From NCBI RefSeq assembly GCF_000737765.1, contig NZ_JPRI01000004.1, forward strand, positions 124,001 to 188,000: a stretch of DNA of 64,000 nt. The letters run 5' to 3'. The notes under the pieces are model-generated. The model worked only from the letters and a program-made list of their open reading frames with translations. It ran no database searches and was not told the DNA's origin. The translations under genes and the position numbers were made by a program. Positions 43,894 to 52,880 of this stretch are shown here, in pieces. The stretch comes from Chryseobacterium vrystaatense (GTDB lineage Bacteria; Bacteroidota; Bacteroidia; Flavobacteriales; Weeksellaceae). Numbering within the stretch: position 1 is the first letter of the stretch; every line of letters starts with the position of its first letter.

Positions 43894-45096
43894 CTAATCT
43901 TCCACCAATTTATTCCTCGCTGCCTTCATTCCAAAATAGAACATGACAATGACCGCAAAGCTTAAAAAGTAAAAAGAACTCTTCCACGAAATATCCCAGT
44001 CATGCAGTTTTCCGAAGACCGGAGGTCCGAATGCAGCAATCAGATAGCCCACAGACTGCGCCATTCCGGATATTTTCACCGCATTGGCACTGTTCTTTGT
44101 TCTTGTCGAAAAAAACAGAATAGACAGACTAAATGACAATCCGTTTGAAAGTCCGATAATAACAGCATTTACATAGATAAACTGTGACTGCAGCCATACA
44201 AACATCATCGTACTGGCGAACATTAAAGAACAGATAAAAACAATCAGAATTCTCTGGTTTTTCATTTTACCGGCGATGATCGGTGCACAGAATGTAACAG
44301 GAATCATAGTGATCTGAATTACAAACAAAACCCATCCCGTACTTTCTCCCTCCATATGATAATCTGTGAGGAACGATGGGAGCCAGGCCATCATACAGTA
44401 ATAAAACAGAGACTGCAGACCCATGAAAACACTGATGTTCCATGCCTGTGCAGATTTGAACATATTAAAATCAGAAACAGTCAATGCAGCTTTTGTCTGA
44501 TCAGGATTTTTCTTATTGAATATAAGTTCGAGAATAAGAACAAAAAGTCCAAGTCCGGCAATTACCAGCCATATTCCCAGTGAACCACGCCATCCGAATC
44601 CCGTCCATTCGCCAATTTTCACGCTGAAACCTGAAGCCAGCGCAGCGGTAAGATTCATAGAAACTGCAAAAATCCCTGTCATGAGGCCGATCTGCTTTGG
44701 GAAATTACTTTTAATATAACCAGGTGTTACAACATTTCCGATACAAATTCCAAGTCCTATGAAAACCGATCCTGCAAAAAGCATCCAGAGGGATCCTGTA
44801 ATCCGCAGGAAAAGCCCAAAACTTAAGATAATCAGTGAATACATCAGGAATCGGCTGATACTGAACCGATGTGAAAATCTACTGACCAGAACAGAACAGG
44901 TCGCAAACATAAACAAAGGAATAGAGGTAAGCAGGCTGACCTGGAAACTGTCCAGTTTCAGGGCTTCCCGAATATCTGTAAGCACCGGGGAAACAGAAAT
45001 AATCGGAGATCTCAGATTACTGGACACAAGGATAACTACCAGTACATTGATCAGCATCAGAACGTAAGAAGCATTCTTTCGTGTTTCATTCTTCAT
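43894..45096 (-). CDS. MFS transporter, CynX/NimT (cyanate/nitroimidazole) type
   Basis: A 400-residue membrane protein with about 12 hydrophobic segments. S-S-N-L-R-S-P-I-I-S-V-S-P-V-L (about 25-39) and G-N-V-V-T-P-G-Y-I-K are characteristic of the CynX/NimT group. Exported or imported compound unknown. It is divergent from an AraC gene, 72 nt between starts, with mirrored promoters in that gap, so the AraC protein probably controls it. Confidence 0.85.
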   Translation of the reverse strand: MKNETRKNASYVLMLINVLVVILVSSNLRSPIISVSPVLTDIREALKLDSFQVSLLTSIPLFMFATCSVLVSRFSHRFSISRFLMYSLIILSFGLFLRITGSLWMLFAGSVFIGLGICIGNVVTPGYIKSNFPKQIGLMTGIFAVSMNLTAALASGFSVKIGEWTGFGWRGSLGIWLVIAGLGLFVLILELIFNKKNPDQTKAALTVSDFNMFKSAQAWNISVFMGLQSLFYYCMMAWLPSFLTDYHMEGESTGWVLFVIQITMIPVTFCAPIIAGKMKNQRILIVFICSLMFASTMMFVWLQSQFIYVNAVIIGLSNGLSFSLSILFFSTRTKNSANAVKISGMAQSVGYLIAAFGPPVFGKLHDWDISWKSSFYFLSFAVIVMFYFGMKAARNKLVED

Positions 45097-45113
45097 ACCA
45101 TAAAAATTTACTG

Positions 45114-45121
45114 CAAAATTA
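45114..45121 (-). promoter_or_regulatory. -7 element for the CynX-like MFS gene
   Basis: Read leftward the sequence is TAATTTTG, an exact TAnnTTTG match, 18 nt before the MFS start. It mirrors the divergent element at 45138. Confidence 0.55.
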
Positions 45122-45137
45122 ATTCAGTTGTTTTGTT

Positions 45138-45145
45138 TAATTTTG
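45138..45145 (+). promoter_or_regulatory. -7 element for the AraC gene
   Basis: TAATTTTG, identical to the divergent MFS element, 24 nt before the AraC start; the two promoters are nearly back to back, so one bound AraC dimer could affect both. Confidence 0.55.
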
Positions 45146-45168
45146 CCAAAGTTTTAACTTGAAACGAC

Positions 45169-45951
45169 ATGAATCCGCACGATACCATAGCTGTAGACGA
45201 ACTGGATCAACCTTACTTTGTATGGTTTGAAGAAAACTGGCGGCATGATGACATCCTTCACTCCCATGAAAAAGGGCAGCTGGTTTATGTAGAAAGCGGA
45301 TTTCAGTATATTACCGTTGATGGGAATATCTATCTTCTTCCGCAGAACCATGCGGCATGGATTCCTCCAGGCTCTATCCACAAAACCAATACACATTCCG
45401 AGAAAATTAAATTGATGATTATGTTTGCCGATGTAGAACCGAGCAGTATTTTTCATCATGAGATCAATGTTTTCTCAGTACCTCCTGTTTTAAAGGAAAT
45501 GATAAAATATTCGGAAAGATGGTCAAAAAACAGGTCAAAAGATCCTGATGCCATGCTGTTTTTAAAGGCGCTTTTCAATGAGCTTCCCCATTTTGTGGAA
45601 CACTCTCTGAAACTCCATATCCGACTTCCTGAAGACAGGAGACTGGCTAAACCTATCGAATATCTGCACAACCACTATCAAAAAGATCTGAGAATAGAAG
45701 ATCTGAGTGAAATCTCTTTACTTTCCTTACGAAGCCTTGAACGTATTTTTAAAAAAGAAACCGGAATGACTCTGAATAAATACCAGCAGATCCTGAGAAT
45801 TATTAAAAGTCTCGAGTTGCTCAGTTCGGGCGATCTTACCATTTCAGAAACAGCTTATGAAGTAGGGTATAAGAGTGTACAGGCCTTTACAAGAAGTTTC
45901 CAGACCGTCATGAAATCCAGGCCAACAGATTTTATAAAGACCACGCAGTAA
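45169..45951 (+). CDS. AraC family regulator with cupin sensor
   Basis: A 260-residue regulator. An N-terminal cupin-like ligand domain (about 15-110; L-H-S-H-E-K-G-Q-L-V-Y-V, A-A-W-I-P-P-G-S-I-H) is followed by two AraC HTHs (about 160-258; L-R-S-L-E-R-I-F-K-K-E-T-G and A-Y-E-V-G-Y-K-S-V-Q-A-F-T-R-S-F). Ligand unknown. Divergent from the CynX-type exporter, its likely target. Confidence 0.88.
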   Translation: MNPHDTIAVDELDQPYFVWFEENWRHDDILHSHEKGQLVYVESGFQYITVDGNIYLLPQNHAAWIPPGSIHKTNTHSEKIKLMIMFADVEPSSIFHHEINVFSVPPVLKEMIKYSERWSKNRSKDPDAMLFLKALFNELPHFVEHSLKLHIRLPEDRRLAKPIEYLHNHYQKDLRIEDLSEISLLSLRSLERIFKKETGMTLNKYQQILRIIKSLELLSSGDLTISETAYEVGYKSVQAFTRSFQTVMKSRPTDFIKTTQ

Positions 45952-46330
45952 TCTGCAAACATAAAATCGTCGGACTCAGCAATGTTGATTTTGAATTTTG
46001 ACAGGACGTAATGTTTTAAGTAGGTTAATATCATAAAATTGTCACCTTAAAGAGAGATATGCCTGGTTAGAAAACACCAAATTGATCGTACCGAATTTAG
46101 ACTTATGGTACAGGTTGAACCCTTGTTTATTTCCAGATATGCACCAAATAAACGATTACGCCTGCATATAATGAAAAAGGTCCCCTAAAGGAGGAGACCT
46201 TAAAAAAACACAAATGATGAAAAAAAATTATTTCGATTCACAAATATAGGTAAAATTTACATTATGCAAAACACCATATATGCATAAATTTTAAAAAATT
46301 ATTAATTCCAGTTAAAAATAAGGAGTACTG
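45952..46330. other. intergenic region without a gene
   Basis: I see no coding frame of substance. It contains the terminator for the leftward MATE gene and, at 46263-46288, an inverted repeat TTATGCA / TGCATAA with a 12-nt spacer of unknown role. Confidence 0.5.
46176..46203 (-). terminator. terminator of the VOC-MATE operon
   Basis: Read leftward, AAGGTC pairs with GACCTT and the inner CC/GG pairs through one mismatch, followed by a T-run; it is about 130 nt past the MATE stop. Confidence 0.55.
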
Positions 46331-47677
46331 TCAATGTTCTCTTTCTTTTAGTTTTTTACAATTTCTTATGACTGCATAGATCACGATTCCGAAAATGATC
46401 CAGTCTATAATCGCGCTTGCAGTATATATGCCGCTCACTCCATAAAACACAGGTACAATAAGAAGTGCTGGGATATAAAATATGACCTGTCTTAAAATAC
46501 TTATTACTGTGGCTGGTTTTGCATAATCTACTGATGGAAACCATACCATAGCCATGAAAACAAAAGGAAGTGCCGGTAAAATGCTCATATAAATTCTGAA
46601 ATCAGTCAGCTGGATGATGGTAAAGTCCATATGCGGAATCATGACCGATAATACACCGGAAGGACAGAACATCACAAACAGCCAGAACGGCAGCAGAATC
46701 ATTAATCCTACCAGAGAAAAAATCTTATATGCATTGATGCTTCTACTGTATTTTCCTGCTCCATAATTCATTCCCGAAACGGGCTGAAGGGCCCTCATCA
46801 ACCCCCATAGTGGCGTATTCAAAAGAATGTAAAACCTGTTCACAGCGGTGAAAAATGTAATATCCGAATCTTTTCCATACCTCGTCAGTACATTGAAAAC
46901 AACAATATTCTGTATAACAATCATAATCATCATAATAAATCCGGGCATTCCGAGCGAAAGCGCTTCTTTGATAATAGCATTGTCTTTTTTCAGCGACCAG
47001 AATTTAGTTTTAAAAGATGCTTTTCCTGATGAATAATACCAGATTCCAAGAGCTGTATAAATGATCATTGAAAGATTGGTAGCCCATGCAGCTCCAGCAA
47101 CACCCCATCCAAAAGTATCAATGAAAACAGGTTTTAAAGCTACATCCACGACGAGACCAACAGCAATCATCCAGGCTGCTGTTTTCATACGGCCTTCTGC
47201 GCGGATCATCATATTCAGGGCCAGCCCGTGTATCCAGAAAAAACTTCCCAGAATAGTTGCCCGGAAATATTCGGTGCCCAGCGACAGGATTTCACCTCTT
47301 CCTCCCATCATATAGACCAGTTCTTTTGCGAAAAGATAGCACGGGATAGTGATCAGTATAGAAAAAAGTAAAGTAAGATAATTGGCCGTTCCCAGTGAGC
47401 GGGCCAGTTTATCCTTGTCACCCGCTCCGATCCAGATACTTACCGCAGAACCGATTCCCGTACCGATCAGTGTACCGAATCCCTGGGCAAACTGGGCCAG
47501 AGGATAAGCAATGCCTACTGCTGCAAGAGCTGTTGTGCTGATCAGATGGCCGACGAAGATGCCATCCAGAAAATTATTCATTCCATACAATACCATCGCA
47601 ATAACGGCAGGCCACGAAAGCTGCCACATTACCCGATACATATTTCCGTTTAAAATAAGTTGTTTCTGTTTTTCCAT
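46331..47677 (-). CDS. MATE family efflux transporter (NorM/MepA type)
   Basis: A 448-residue inner-membrane protein with about 12 TM segments in two MatE repeats; W-Q-L-S-W-P-A-V-I-A-M-V and G-T-G-I-G-S-A-V-S-I-W-I-G-A-G lie in the first repeat, M-N-Y-G-A-G-K-Y-S-R in the second. The start overlaps the VOC gene stop by 1 nt (TAATG), so the two are cotranscribed. It probably exports drugs or a metabolite modified or bound by the VOC protein. Confidence 0.88.
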   Translation of the reverse strand: MEKQKQLILNGNMYRVMWQLSWPAVIAMVLYGMNNFLDGIFVGHLISTTALAAVGIAYPLAQFAQGFGTLIGTGIGSAVSIWIGAGDKDKLARSLGTANYLTLLFSILITIPCYLFAKELVYMMGGRGEILSLGTEYFRATILGSFFWIHGLALNMMIRAEGRMKTAAWMIAVGLVVDVALKPVFIDTFGWGVAGAAWATNLSMIIYTALGIWYYSSGKASFKTKFWSLKKDNAIIKEALSLGMPGFIMMIMIVIQNIVVFNVLTRYGKDSDITFFTAVNRFYILLNTPLWGLMRALQPVSGMNYGAGKYSRSINAYKIFSLVGLMILLPFWLFVMFCPSGVLSVMIPHMDFTIIQLTDFRIYMSILPALPFVFMAMVWFPSVDYAKPATVISILRQVIFYIPALLIVPVFYGVSGIYTASAIIDWIIFGIVIYAVIRNCKKLKEREH

Positions 47678-48327
47678 TATATAAGTATATCTTCTATTTT
47701 TAAGTCTGAGTTAATGAATGCTACCGTTTGAAGCCCTTTACTTTCATCTACCAGATTCAAAGGAGTTCGGTCCTCCAGAAGCGCATCAAGAAGCACTGTA
47801 TCAAGCTCTTTTTTCCCAACTGTGACCTTACTGATCTTACGGATACCATTGGGATGTATAATCTTGTCAGGTCTAGGATTGATAGAATATGCAGACATTA
47901 AAAAAGGAAAATCCGTGTCACCGGGAACAGCAAGCTGCCATGACATTTTTCTTCCATAAACATCTTTTCGGGTACTTTTGAATGCTTTACAGTCAATATC
48001 CAGATATTCCAAAAGCAACTGATAATATTGGAGGTCTTTTTTTACCGTTTCCAGGGACCAGTCACACCAGCCTGAGTTCTCATTCCACCGGTTTATCCGG
48101 TTCAGAACAGGGGTATATCCGAATATTTTCATCACCCATCTGAATAGCATAGGAATTTCTGGAGTTCTGAAAATTTCGATGAAAACACCTTCCTCAAACC
48201 ATATAAAGGCATTGTAGGCTTTTAAAGGTGCGGATCCGTATTCAACCTTAAATCCGGCATCTGTAAGTTGCTGTACAGCAAGATGGAGATTTTCGGTACG
48301 GAATAAAACATGGCTTAACTGCATCAT
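47677..48327 (-). CDS. VOC/glyoxalase-like protein
   Basis: A 216-residue protein of the glyoxalase-like (Glyoxalase_3 type) fold: L-S-H-V-L-F-R-T-E-N-L at the start, a metal-site candidate glutamate in V-F-I-E-I-F-R, and a second half with a related beta-strand pattern. VOC members include bleomycin/fosfomycin binding proteins and isomerases; which one cannot be told. Its coupling to a MATE exporter and divergence from a PchR-like AraC regulator suggest a resistance or detoxification module. Confidence 0.72.
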   Translation of the reverse strand: MMQLSHVLFRTENLHLAVQQLTDAGFKVEYGSAPLKAYNAFIWFEEGVFIEIFRTPEIPMLFRWVMKIFGYTPVLNRINRWNENSGWCDWSLETVKKDLQYYQLLLEYLDIDCKAFKSTRKDVYGRKMSWQLAVPGDTDFPFLMSAYSINPRPDKIIHPNGIRKISKVTVGKKELDTVLLDALLEDRTPLNLVDESKGLQTVAFINSDLKIEDILI

Positions 48328-48345
48328 TTACATCTTATAATTAAG

Positions 48346-48372
48346 AATGATTCTAAATAATCATTAACTTTG
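48346..48372 (+). promoter_or_regulatory. promoter with overlapping inverted repeat
   Basis: AATGATT and AATCATT (6-nt spacer, 48346-48365) form a perfect inverted repeat that abuts TAACTTTG (48365-48372), an exact -7 match, upstream of the AraC gene. An 11-mer, ATTCTAAATAA, is shared with the siderophore divergent promoter near 21713. A Fur-like or AraC autoregulatory site is plausible. Confidence 0.5.
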
Positions 48373-48455
48373 TGCAAATATAAATCCCAGGCTCACTCTT
48401 TCAGGTCTGTATCGCGGAATAAAAAGTCCGTCAAAAGGAGAAAAATAGAAAAGCT

Positions 48456-49439
48456 ATGGCACTTAAACTGTATGGAGATGATGCTGCAAATCCGCTGATG
48501 GAAAGGGATCATCCGCTTACCGGTACATCACAGTACCCTGATATCAGAGAATTTGAAACACATCTTGATCTGCCTTCCGGTACCGGAAGTTATCATGAAA
48601 TCTATTTTGGAGATATACATATCGGATATGGAACAGCCAGCCTTGCAGATAAAGTCTTATTGAATTTTGAAACGGATCACGAAACGGTAGAAATGCATTT
48701 TGCCTTAAAGGGAAGAAGCAGTGCAGCATCCGGAAATTTTTCCAAAAACATAGATTTTTCAGACTGCCAGAACAATATCATATATGCGTCCGGAATGGAA
48801 GGAACGATGGAATGGGAGAGCCGGAATTTTGAACTTTTTGAGATTAATCTTTCGCCGGATTTTTTTAAAAGATTTCTTCCTGATGATTCTCTTTTATTTG
48901 AAACATTCAGAAACAGTATGGAAAAAGGTATCGGCTGTCAGCTGGGTCCTTCCCATCATAAGATCAGTGCCAGAATGTATCAGATCATTAATGAAATCAT
49001 CAGCTGTGATCGGAAAGGAATGTTCAAAAGAATGCTGATCGAGGCAAAGACCATCGAGCTGCTGCTTCTTCAGTTTGAACAGGCTGCTGATCAGTCGCAG
49101 ACCAAAAGCGCATTGAAAAGAGCAGAAATAGACAAAATCCAGGCTGTAAAAGATTTTATCACAGCAAACAGCCAATCAGATCATTCACTGATCGAGCTGG
49201 CACATTATGCCGGGACTAATGAATTTACTCTTAAAAAAGGCTTTAAAGAACTTTTTGGAACTACCGTTTTCGGATTCTGGAATGACCTGAAAATGGAAGA
49301 GGCCCGAAAAATGATCCTTGAAAAAGAAATGAACATCAGTGAAGTTGCGGATGCGGTGGGTTATAAAAATTCACGCCATTTTTCTACAGCTTTTAAAAGG
49401 AAATTCGGGATTATACCAAGCCAGCTGAAAAAATTCTGA
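48456..49439 (+). CDS. AraC family regulator (PchR-like)
   Basis: A 327-residue regulator with a long N-terminal ligand domain (about 1-220) and a C-terminal double HTH (E-L-A-H-Y-A-G-T-N-E-F-T-L-K-K-G-F and V-A-D-A-V-G-Y-K-N-S-R-H-F-S-T-A-F). The 'F-T-L-K-K-G-F-K-E-L-F-G-T-T-V' helix matches PchR-type proteins that sense ferric siderophores. It is divergent from the VOC-MATE operon. Its stop abuts the convergent Crp/Fnr stop with no gap (49439/49440). Confidence 0.85.
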   Translation: MALKLYGDDAANPLMERDHPLTGTSQYPDIREFETHLDLPSGTGSYHEIYFGDIHIGYGTASLADKVLLNFETDHETVEMHFALKGRSSAASGNFSKNIDFSDCQNNIIYASGMEGTMEWESRNFELFEINLSPDFFKRFLPDDSLLFETFRNSMEKGIGCQLGPSHHKISARMYQIINEIISCDRKGMFKRMLIEAKTIELLLLQFEQAADQSQTKSALKRAEIDKIQAVKDFITANSQSDHSLIELAHYAGTNEFTLKKGFKELFGTTVFGFWNDLKMEEARKMILEKEMNISEVADAVGYKNSRHFSTAFKRKFGIIPSQLKKF

Positions 49440-50042
49440 TCAGTAGAATATTTTTCCGTTTTGTATGCGGACCGTTTTTTCCTTTTCCATTTTCTTAACG
49501 ACCCTGATCACCGTTTCTACACATAACCCTGTAAGAGAAGCCAGATGCTGTCGGGTAAAGGGAAACTGGTAAGAGTATTTGCCGGTATATTGATTATAGG
49601 ACTTCATGCAGTCCATGACCCGTTTTACCTTTGTACCCGGATCCGGTGCTGAGATATTATTCAGCATCACATGTCTGTAATACATTCTTTCTGCGGTGTA
49701 GCTGTACAGCTTTGAAAGAAGATCAGGCGAACTGCTGATGAGCTCCAGAAACCTTGCTTTCTCCAGTCTTACGATTTCACAGCCAGTCATAGCCTCAGCA
49801 TTGACAGGGTACGCTTTATCAATAAATAAGGAACTCTCTGCAATACAGTGGCCGTCAAAAGGGACACTTTGAATAATTTCCCGTCCATCTTCGTGATAGT
49901 TATTGATTTTAACGGTTCCTTTTCTGATCTGAAAATAATATTTGGGCATTTCACCTTCTTTAAAGATAAAATCATTGGCTGGATAAAGGATCAATTCTGC
50001 TCCTGAATCAAATAAAAGTTCTTCATCGATTATCATAGGCAT
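49440..50042 (-). CDS. Crp/Fnr family regulator (paralogue of the 7.2-7.8 kb gene)
   Basis: A 200-residue regulator with cyclic-nucleotide-binding fold and C-terminal HTH (L-A-S-L-T-G-L-C-V-E-T-V-I-R-V-V-K-K-M-E). It shares the ETVIR recognition segment and many surrounding residues with the protein at 7221-7814, so both may recognise the same site. No FNR-type cysteine cluster. It is convergent with the AraC gene without any intergenic base, so the transcripts must overlap. Confidence 0.85.
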   Translation of the reverse strand: MPMIIDEELLFDSGAELILYPANDFIFKEGEMPKYYFQIRKGTVKINNYHEDGREIIQSVPFDGHCIAESSLFIDKAYPVNAEAMTGCEIVRLEKARFLELISSSPDLLSKLYSYTAERMYYRHVMLNNISAPDPGTKVKRVMDCMKSYNQYTGKYSYQFPFTRQHLASLTGLCVETVIRVVKKMEKEKTVRIQNGKIFY

Positions 50043-50498
50043 TTATAAAACTGTTCTGGTTGGTTGGCAACCCCAAAATTTATCTTTTTAAATGAATTTT
50101 ACTTCTGCAAACCTCAATTTGTCATTCAAAAATATATATTAATTCATAAAAACGAGATATAATAATTAAATTTTAACAAATTCATAACAAAACCACGACA
50201 ACATGATTCCAGTCATAAAATACCTCATTCTTTCTTTCTACATTTGAATTTAGGCATTTCAAACTCCATATATCTCAATACATTACGTTTTAACATCGGC
50301 CTCTCAATTGAGAGGTTTTTCTGTTTTTGGAAACTTTGAATATAATAAAAATTTTGATGTCAACGTATAAAATGCCGGGTATAAAAATGAAACTTTTCTC
50401 TTCATTGATTGTTTCATGGTGTTGACAATATTTCCTGTTGTGATTCGGCTCATAAACAAATCCTTTCAGTTTTCATACCTTAGTACAAATTCAATATC
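50043..50498. other. AT-rich intergenic region with a promoter-terminator pair
   Basis: No coding gene seen. Notable are the palindrome GGTTG-G-CAACC (50062-50072) upstream of the leftward Crp/Fnr gene and a compact plus-strand unit described separately at 50239-50320. Confidence 0.5.
50239..50320 (+). ncRNA. candidate small RNA (promoter plus intrinsic terminator)
   Basis: TACATTTG (50239-50246) matches the -7 consensus and is followed 53 nt later by a perfect stem CCTCTC-AATT-GAGAGG (50300-50315) with a T-run. No coding gene lies upstream on the plus strand to need this terminator, so a transcript of about 65-70 nt is predicted. Sequence-only evidence; no -33 element is clear. Confidence 0.4.
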
Positions 50499-51107
50499 AT
50501 GAAACCAAAACAGGTCAAAGGAGTTCCACAGCAGCAATCTGGTGGATTTCACGATACAGAAAGCCAGAAAATGGTTGAACCCGCCGTTCTTTTGCAAAAG
50601 TTTGAAATGCTGAAAGAAAGATTTTTCTGTGTCAGAAACTGGAAAAGCTATTGCGGAGAAGGTTTTGCTGATTTTAAACTTTATGATGCGGAAGGGATTG
50701 AAACGCAAAGAATTCCACAGAAAGGAGATTTTATGAGAATAGACATTCCCGGTCCGGGAGAAATAGAATCAAAAGGCTATGACTGGGTAGAAGTGACTGA
50801 CATTTGTTTTACAGAAGATAACAACTCAGAAAGCATCATCATCACCTGTACACCATCCAGAGATCCCAAAAACAAAAAAAAACGTCATATTGCTCATTTT
50901 TACAGTGCTAAAGCGACCTCTTCATTTATGATTTCAAGAACACCGACTCATTTGAAGGCTGCCGTTTACGGAAGGAATGAAAGTCCGAATTTCAACGCAA
51001 GCTTTACCGATATGGTAAGAAATTTGATGGTCGCTGCCGGAGGAATGATGGGGGTTTCTAAAATTCAGTGGAAAAAGCTTTCAGATGGTTTTCTTGATTT
51101 TGAATAA
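50499..51107 (+). CDS. conserved hypothetical protein
   Basis: A 202-residue soluble protein with no signal peptide or TM helix. It is mixed alpha/beta with R-I-D-I-P-G-P-G, Y-D-W-V-E-V-T-D-I, I-I-I-T-C-T-P-S-R-D-P and I-A-H-F-Y-S-A-K-A-T-S-S-F blocks that look like conserved strands of a beta-barrel-like domain. I believe similar proteins occur across Bacteroidota without assigned function. Monocistronic; 83 nt upstream of the antiporter gene, whose own promoter carries an FNR-like box. No catalytic motif seen. Confidence 0.65.
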   Translation: MKPKQVKGVPQQQSGGFHDTESQKMVEPAVLLQKFEMLKERFFCVRNWKSYCGEGFADFKLYDAEGIETQRIPQKGDFMRIDIPGPGEIESKGYDWVEVTDICFTEDNNSESIIITCTPSRDPKNKKKRHIAHFYSAKATSSFMISRTPTHLKAAVYGRNESPNFNASFTDMVRNLMVAAGGMMGVSKIQWKKLSDGFLDFE

Positions 51108-51128
51108 AAAGCTTCTGTTTTACCTTTT

Positions 51129-51173
51129 TTTGATCTGAGTCAAACTTCCGGAGAAATCATCTGCCTATTTTCG
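51129..51173 (+). promoter_or_regulatory. FNR-like box and -7 element for the antiporter gene
   Basis: TTGAT-CTGA-GTCAA (51130-51143, flanked by T and A) matches the FNR-type inverted repeat TTGAy-N4-rTCAA. TATTTTCG at 51166-51173 resembles the -7 element. The box centre is 29.5 nt upstream of the first base of the -7 octamer, about -41 from the start site, the class II activator position. Confidence 0.6.
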
Positions 51174-51190
51174 CGGCTTAATTGTACGCT

Positions 51191-52801
51191 ATGGCAGAAA
51201 TCGAAAAAATGATATGGATATCCATTATTTTAATCATTATTATTTCCGTTAAAGACAAACTCAAACTTGCGCTCCCCATTCTTCTGGTTTTGGCAGGACT
51301 TATCTTGAGTTTAACGAGGCTTATCCCATCTATTGAGATGAGCCCCGAAATGATTTTTTATGTGGTGCTGCCTCCGATATTATTTGATGCTGCATGGAAT
51401 ACCTCAATTCCTGACTTCAAAAAAGAACTTCCTAAAATTTCCACGCTCGCTGTCGGACTGGTATTTTTGACCACGACAATCATTGCGCTGATTGTTCACA
51501 GTATTATTCCCGAGTTTAGCTGGCCAATGGCATTTGTATTGGGAGCTGTTGTTTCTCCGCCTGATGCCGTAGCCGCAACCAGTATTACCAAAAACCTCCC
51601 GCTTCCCCGGAAACTGACCACCATTCTGGAGGGCGAGAGTCTGCTGAATGATGCTTCTGCACTTATTGCTTATAAATGTGCAGTTATAGCCATTGTAAAC
51701 GGTGCTTTTTCTTTCTGGAATGCTGGTTTTCAATTTATTATAGTAAGCATGGGTGGTCTTGCTGCCGGATCGGTCATTGGATTTGTATTTCTAAAACTTC
51801 ATAAATATTTTAATGGGAACAGTAGTGCCGAAACATTTGCTGTTGTTTTGCTTCCCTTTGCCACATACAGTCTTGCTGAGCATTTGGGATGTTCAGGAGT
51901 GCTTGCTGTAGTAATCCTGGGAATGTTTCTTTCCTGGAATTCCTTTTCCCTGTTCAGTGCCGGAAGTCGGATACAGATGGGCCATTTTTGGGATGTAATT
52001 ATTTTTGTACTGAATGGATTGATATTCCTTATTTTAGGAATGCAGCTGCCAAAAATTATTTCGGATATCCCTTCGTCGGCAATTCCTGTTTTGGTTCTGT
52101 ATGGTTTTTTTATAGGGATTATTCTATTCTTTATAAGGCTGTTTGTTCTGGCTGTGTTTCCCATTTTTTCCAGAACCCAACCCGAAAAAGAAAAGAATTT
52201 TCTTACCCGGCATAAAAAAGAGTACATCATTTTATCCTGGTCAGGAATGCGGGGCGTTGTTTCTCTGGCAGCAGCGTTGGCTTTACCTTTTCAGGATGAT
52301 AAAAGATTTATTATAGAACAGCGGAGTACGGTATTATTCATCACTTTTGTGGTCATTATTTTTACCCTGTTCATTCAGGGACTCACTCTTCCAAAGCTGA
52401 TCAAACTGATCAAGCCTGCCGCAGAGGAAGAACAGAATGAAAAAGAACTCAAGAAATTACTGCTTGAGCAATCTGTTTTATTTCTTAAAGATTTAAAAGC
52501 AGATCATAAAATGACACAAAGTATAATCAATACCATGACTCAAAAGCTCGAAAAAGAAAAGCTTATTCAGCAGCATGGAGCACAACCCTATACATATAAG
52601 ACTTACTGGAAAAAAGGCTATTATGAACTGGAGCTGAAACTGGCAGACCACCAGAGAAAGGAACTGGTTAGAAGCTATCATAAAGGAGACTTCTCTCTTG
52701 AGATGATCAGAAAAAAAGAATGGGAACTTGATTTTTGGACCACCACCATTGATCAGGAAATTGAAGCTCTAAACAGTCATATATCAGTAACAAAAGAGTA
52801 G
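51191..52801 (+). CDS. Na+/H+ antiporter (CPA1 family)
   Basis: A 536-residue inner-membrane antiporter. It has about 12 TM segments, with the cation-site helix G-A-V-V-S-P-P-D-A-V-A-A-T (about 118-130) and the catalytic region L-E-G-E-S-L-L-N-D-A-S-A (N-D pair) typical of bacterial NhaP/NhaK-type CPA1 proteins, and a charged C-terminal cytosolic tail of about 130 residues with coiled-coil character. It exchanges Na+ or K+ for protons. ATG at 51191 preferred; the frame reaches a TTG 9 nt upstream. Promoter carries an FNR-like box. Confidence 0.9.
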   Translation: MAEIEKMIWISIILIIIISVKDKLKLALPILLVLAGLILSLTRLIPSIEMSPEMIFYVVLPPILFDAAWNTSIPDFKKELPKISTLAVGLVFLTTTIIALIVHSIIPEFSWPMAFVLGAVVSPPDAVAATSITKNLPLPRKLTTILEGESLLNDASALIAYKCAVIAIVNGAFSFWNAGFQFIIVSMGGLAAGSVIGFVFLKLHKYFNGNSSAETFAVVLLPFATYSLAEHLGCSGVLAVVILGMFLSWNSFSLFSAGSRIQMGHFWDVIIFVLNGLIFLILGMQLPKIISDIPSSAIPVLVLYGFFIGIILFFIRLFVLAVFPIFSRTQPEKEKNFLTRHKKEYIILSWSGMRGVVSLAAALALPFQDDKRFIIEQRSTVLFITFVVIIFTLFIQGLTLPKLIKLIKPAAEEEQNEKELKKLLLEQSVLFLKDLKADHKMTQSIINTMTQKLEKEKLIQQHGAQPYTYKTYWKKGYYELELKLADHQRKELVRSYHKGDFSLEMIRKKEWELDFWTTTIDQEIEALNSHISVTKE

Positions 52802-52812
52802 GTTTTTACTTT

Positions 52813-52857
52813 TTTGACTTAAGTCAAAGTTTTTTTTTCGCTGTACCAGGACATTTG
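52813..52857 (+). promoter_or_regulatory. FNR-like box and -7 element for the MFS gene
   Basis: TTTGACTTAAGTCAAA (52813-52828) is a perfect palindrome of the form TTGAC-N4-GTCAA. GACATTTG (52850-52857) is a near -7 element; the spacing from box centre is 29.5 nt, identical to the antiporter promoter. Confidence 0.7.
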
Positions 52858-52880
52858 CACCGAATATTTTAAACAACATT

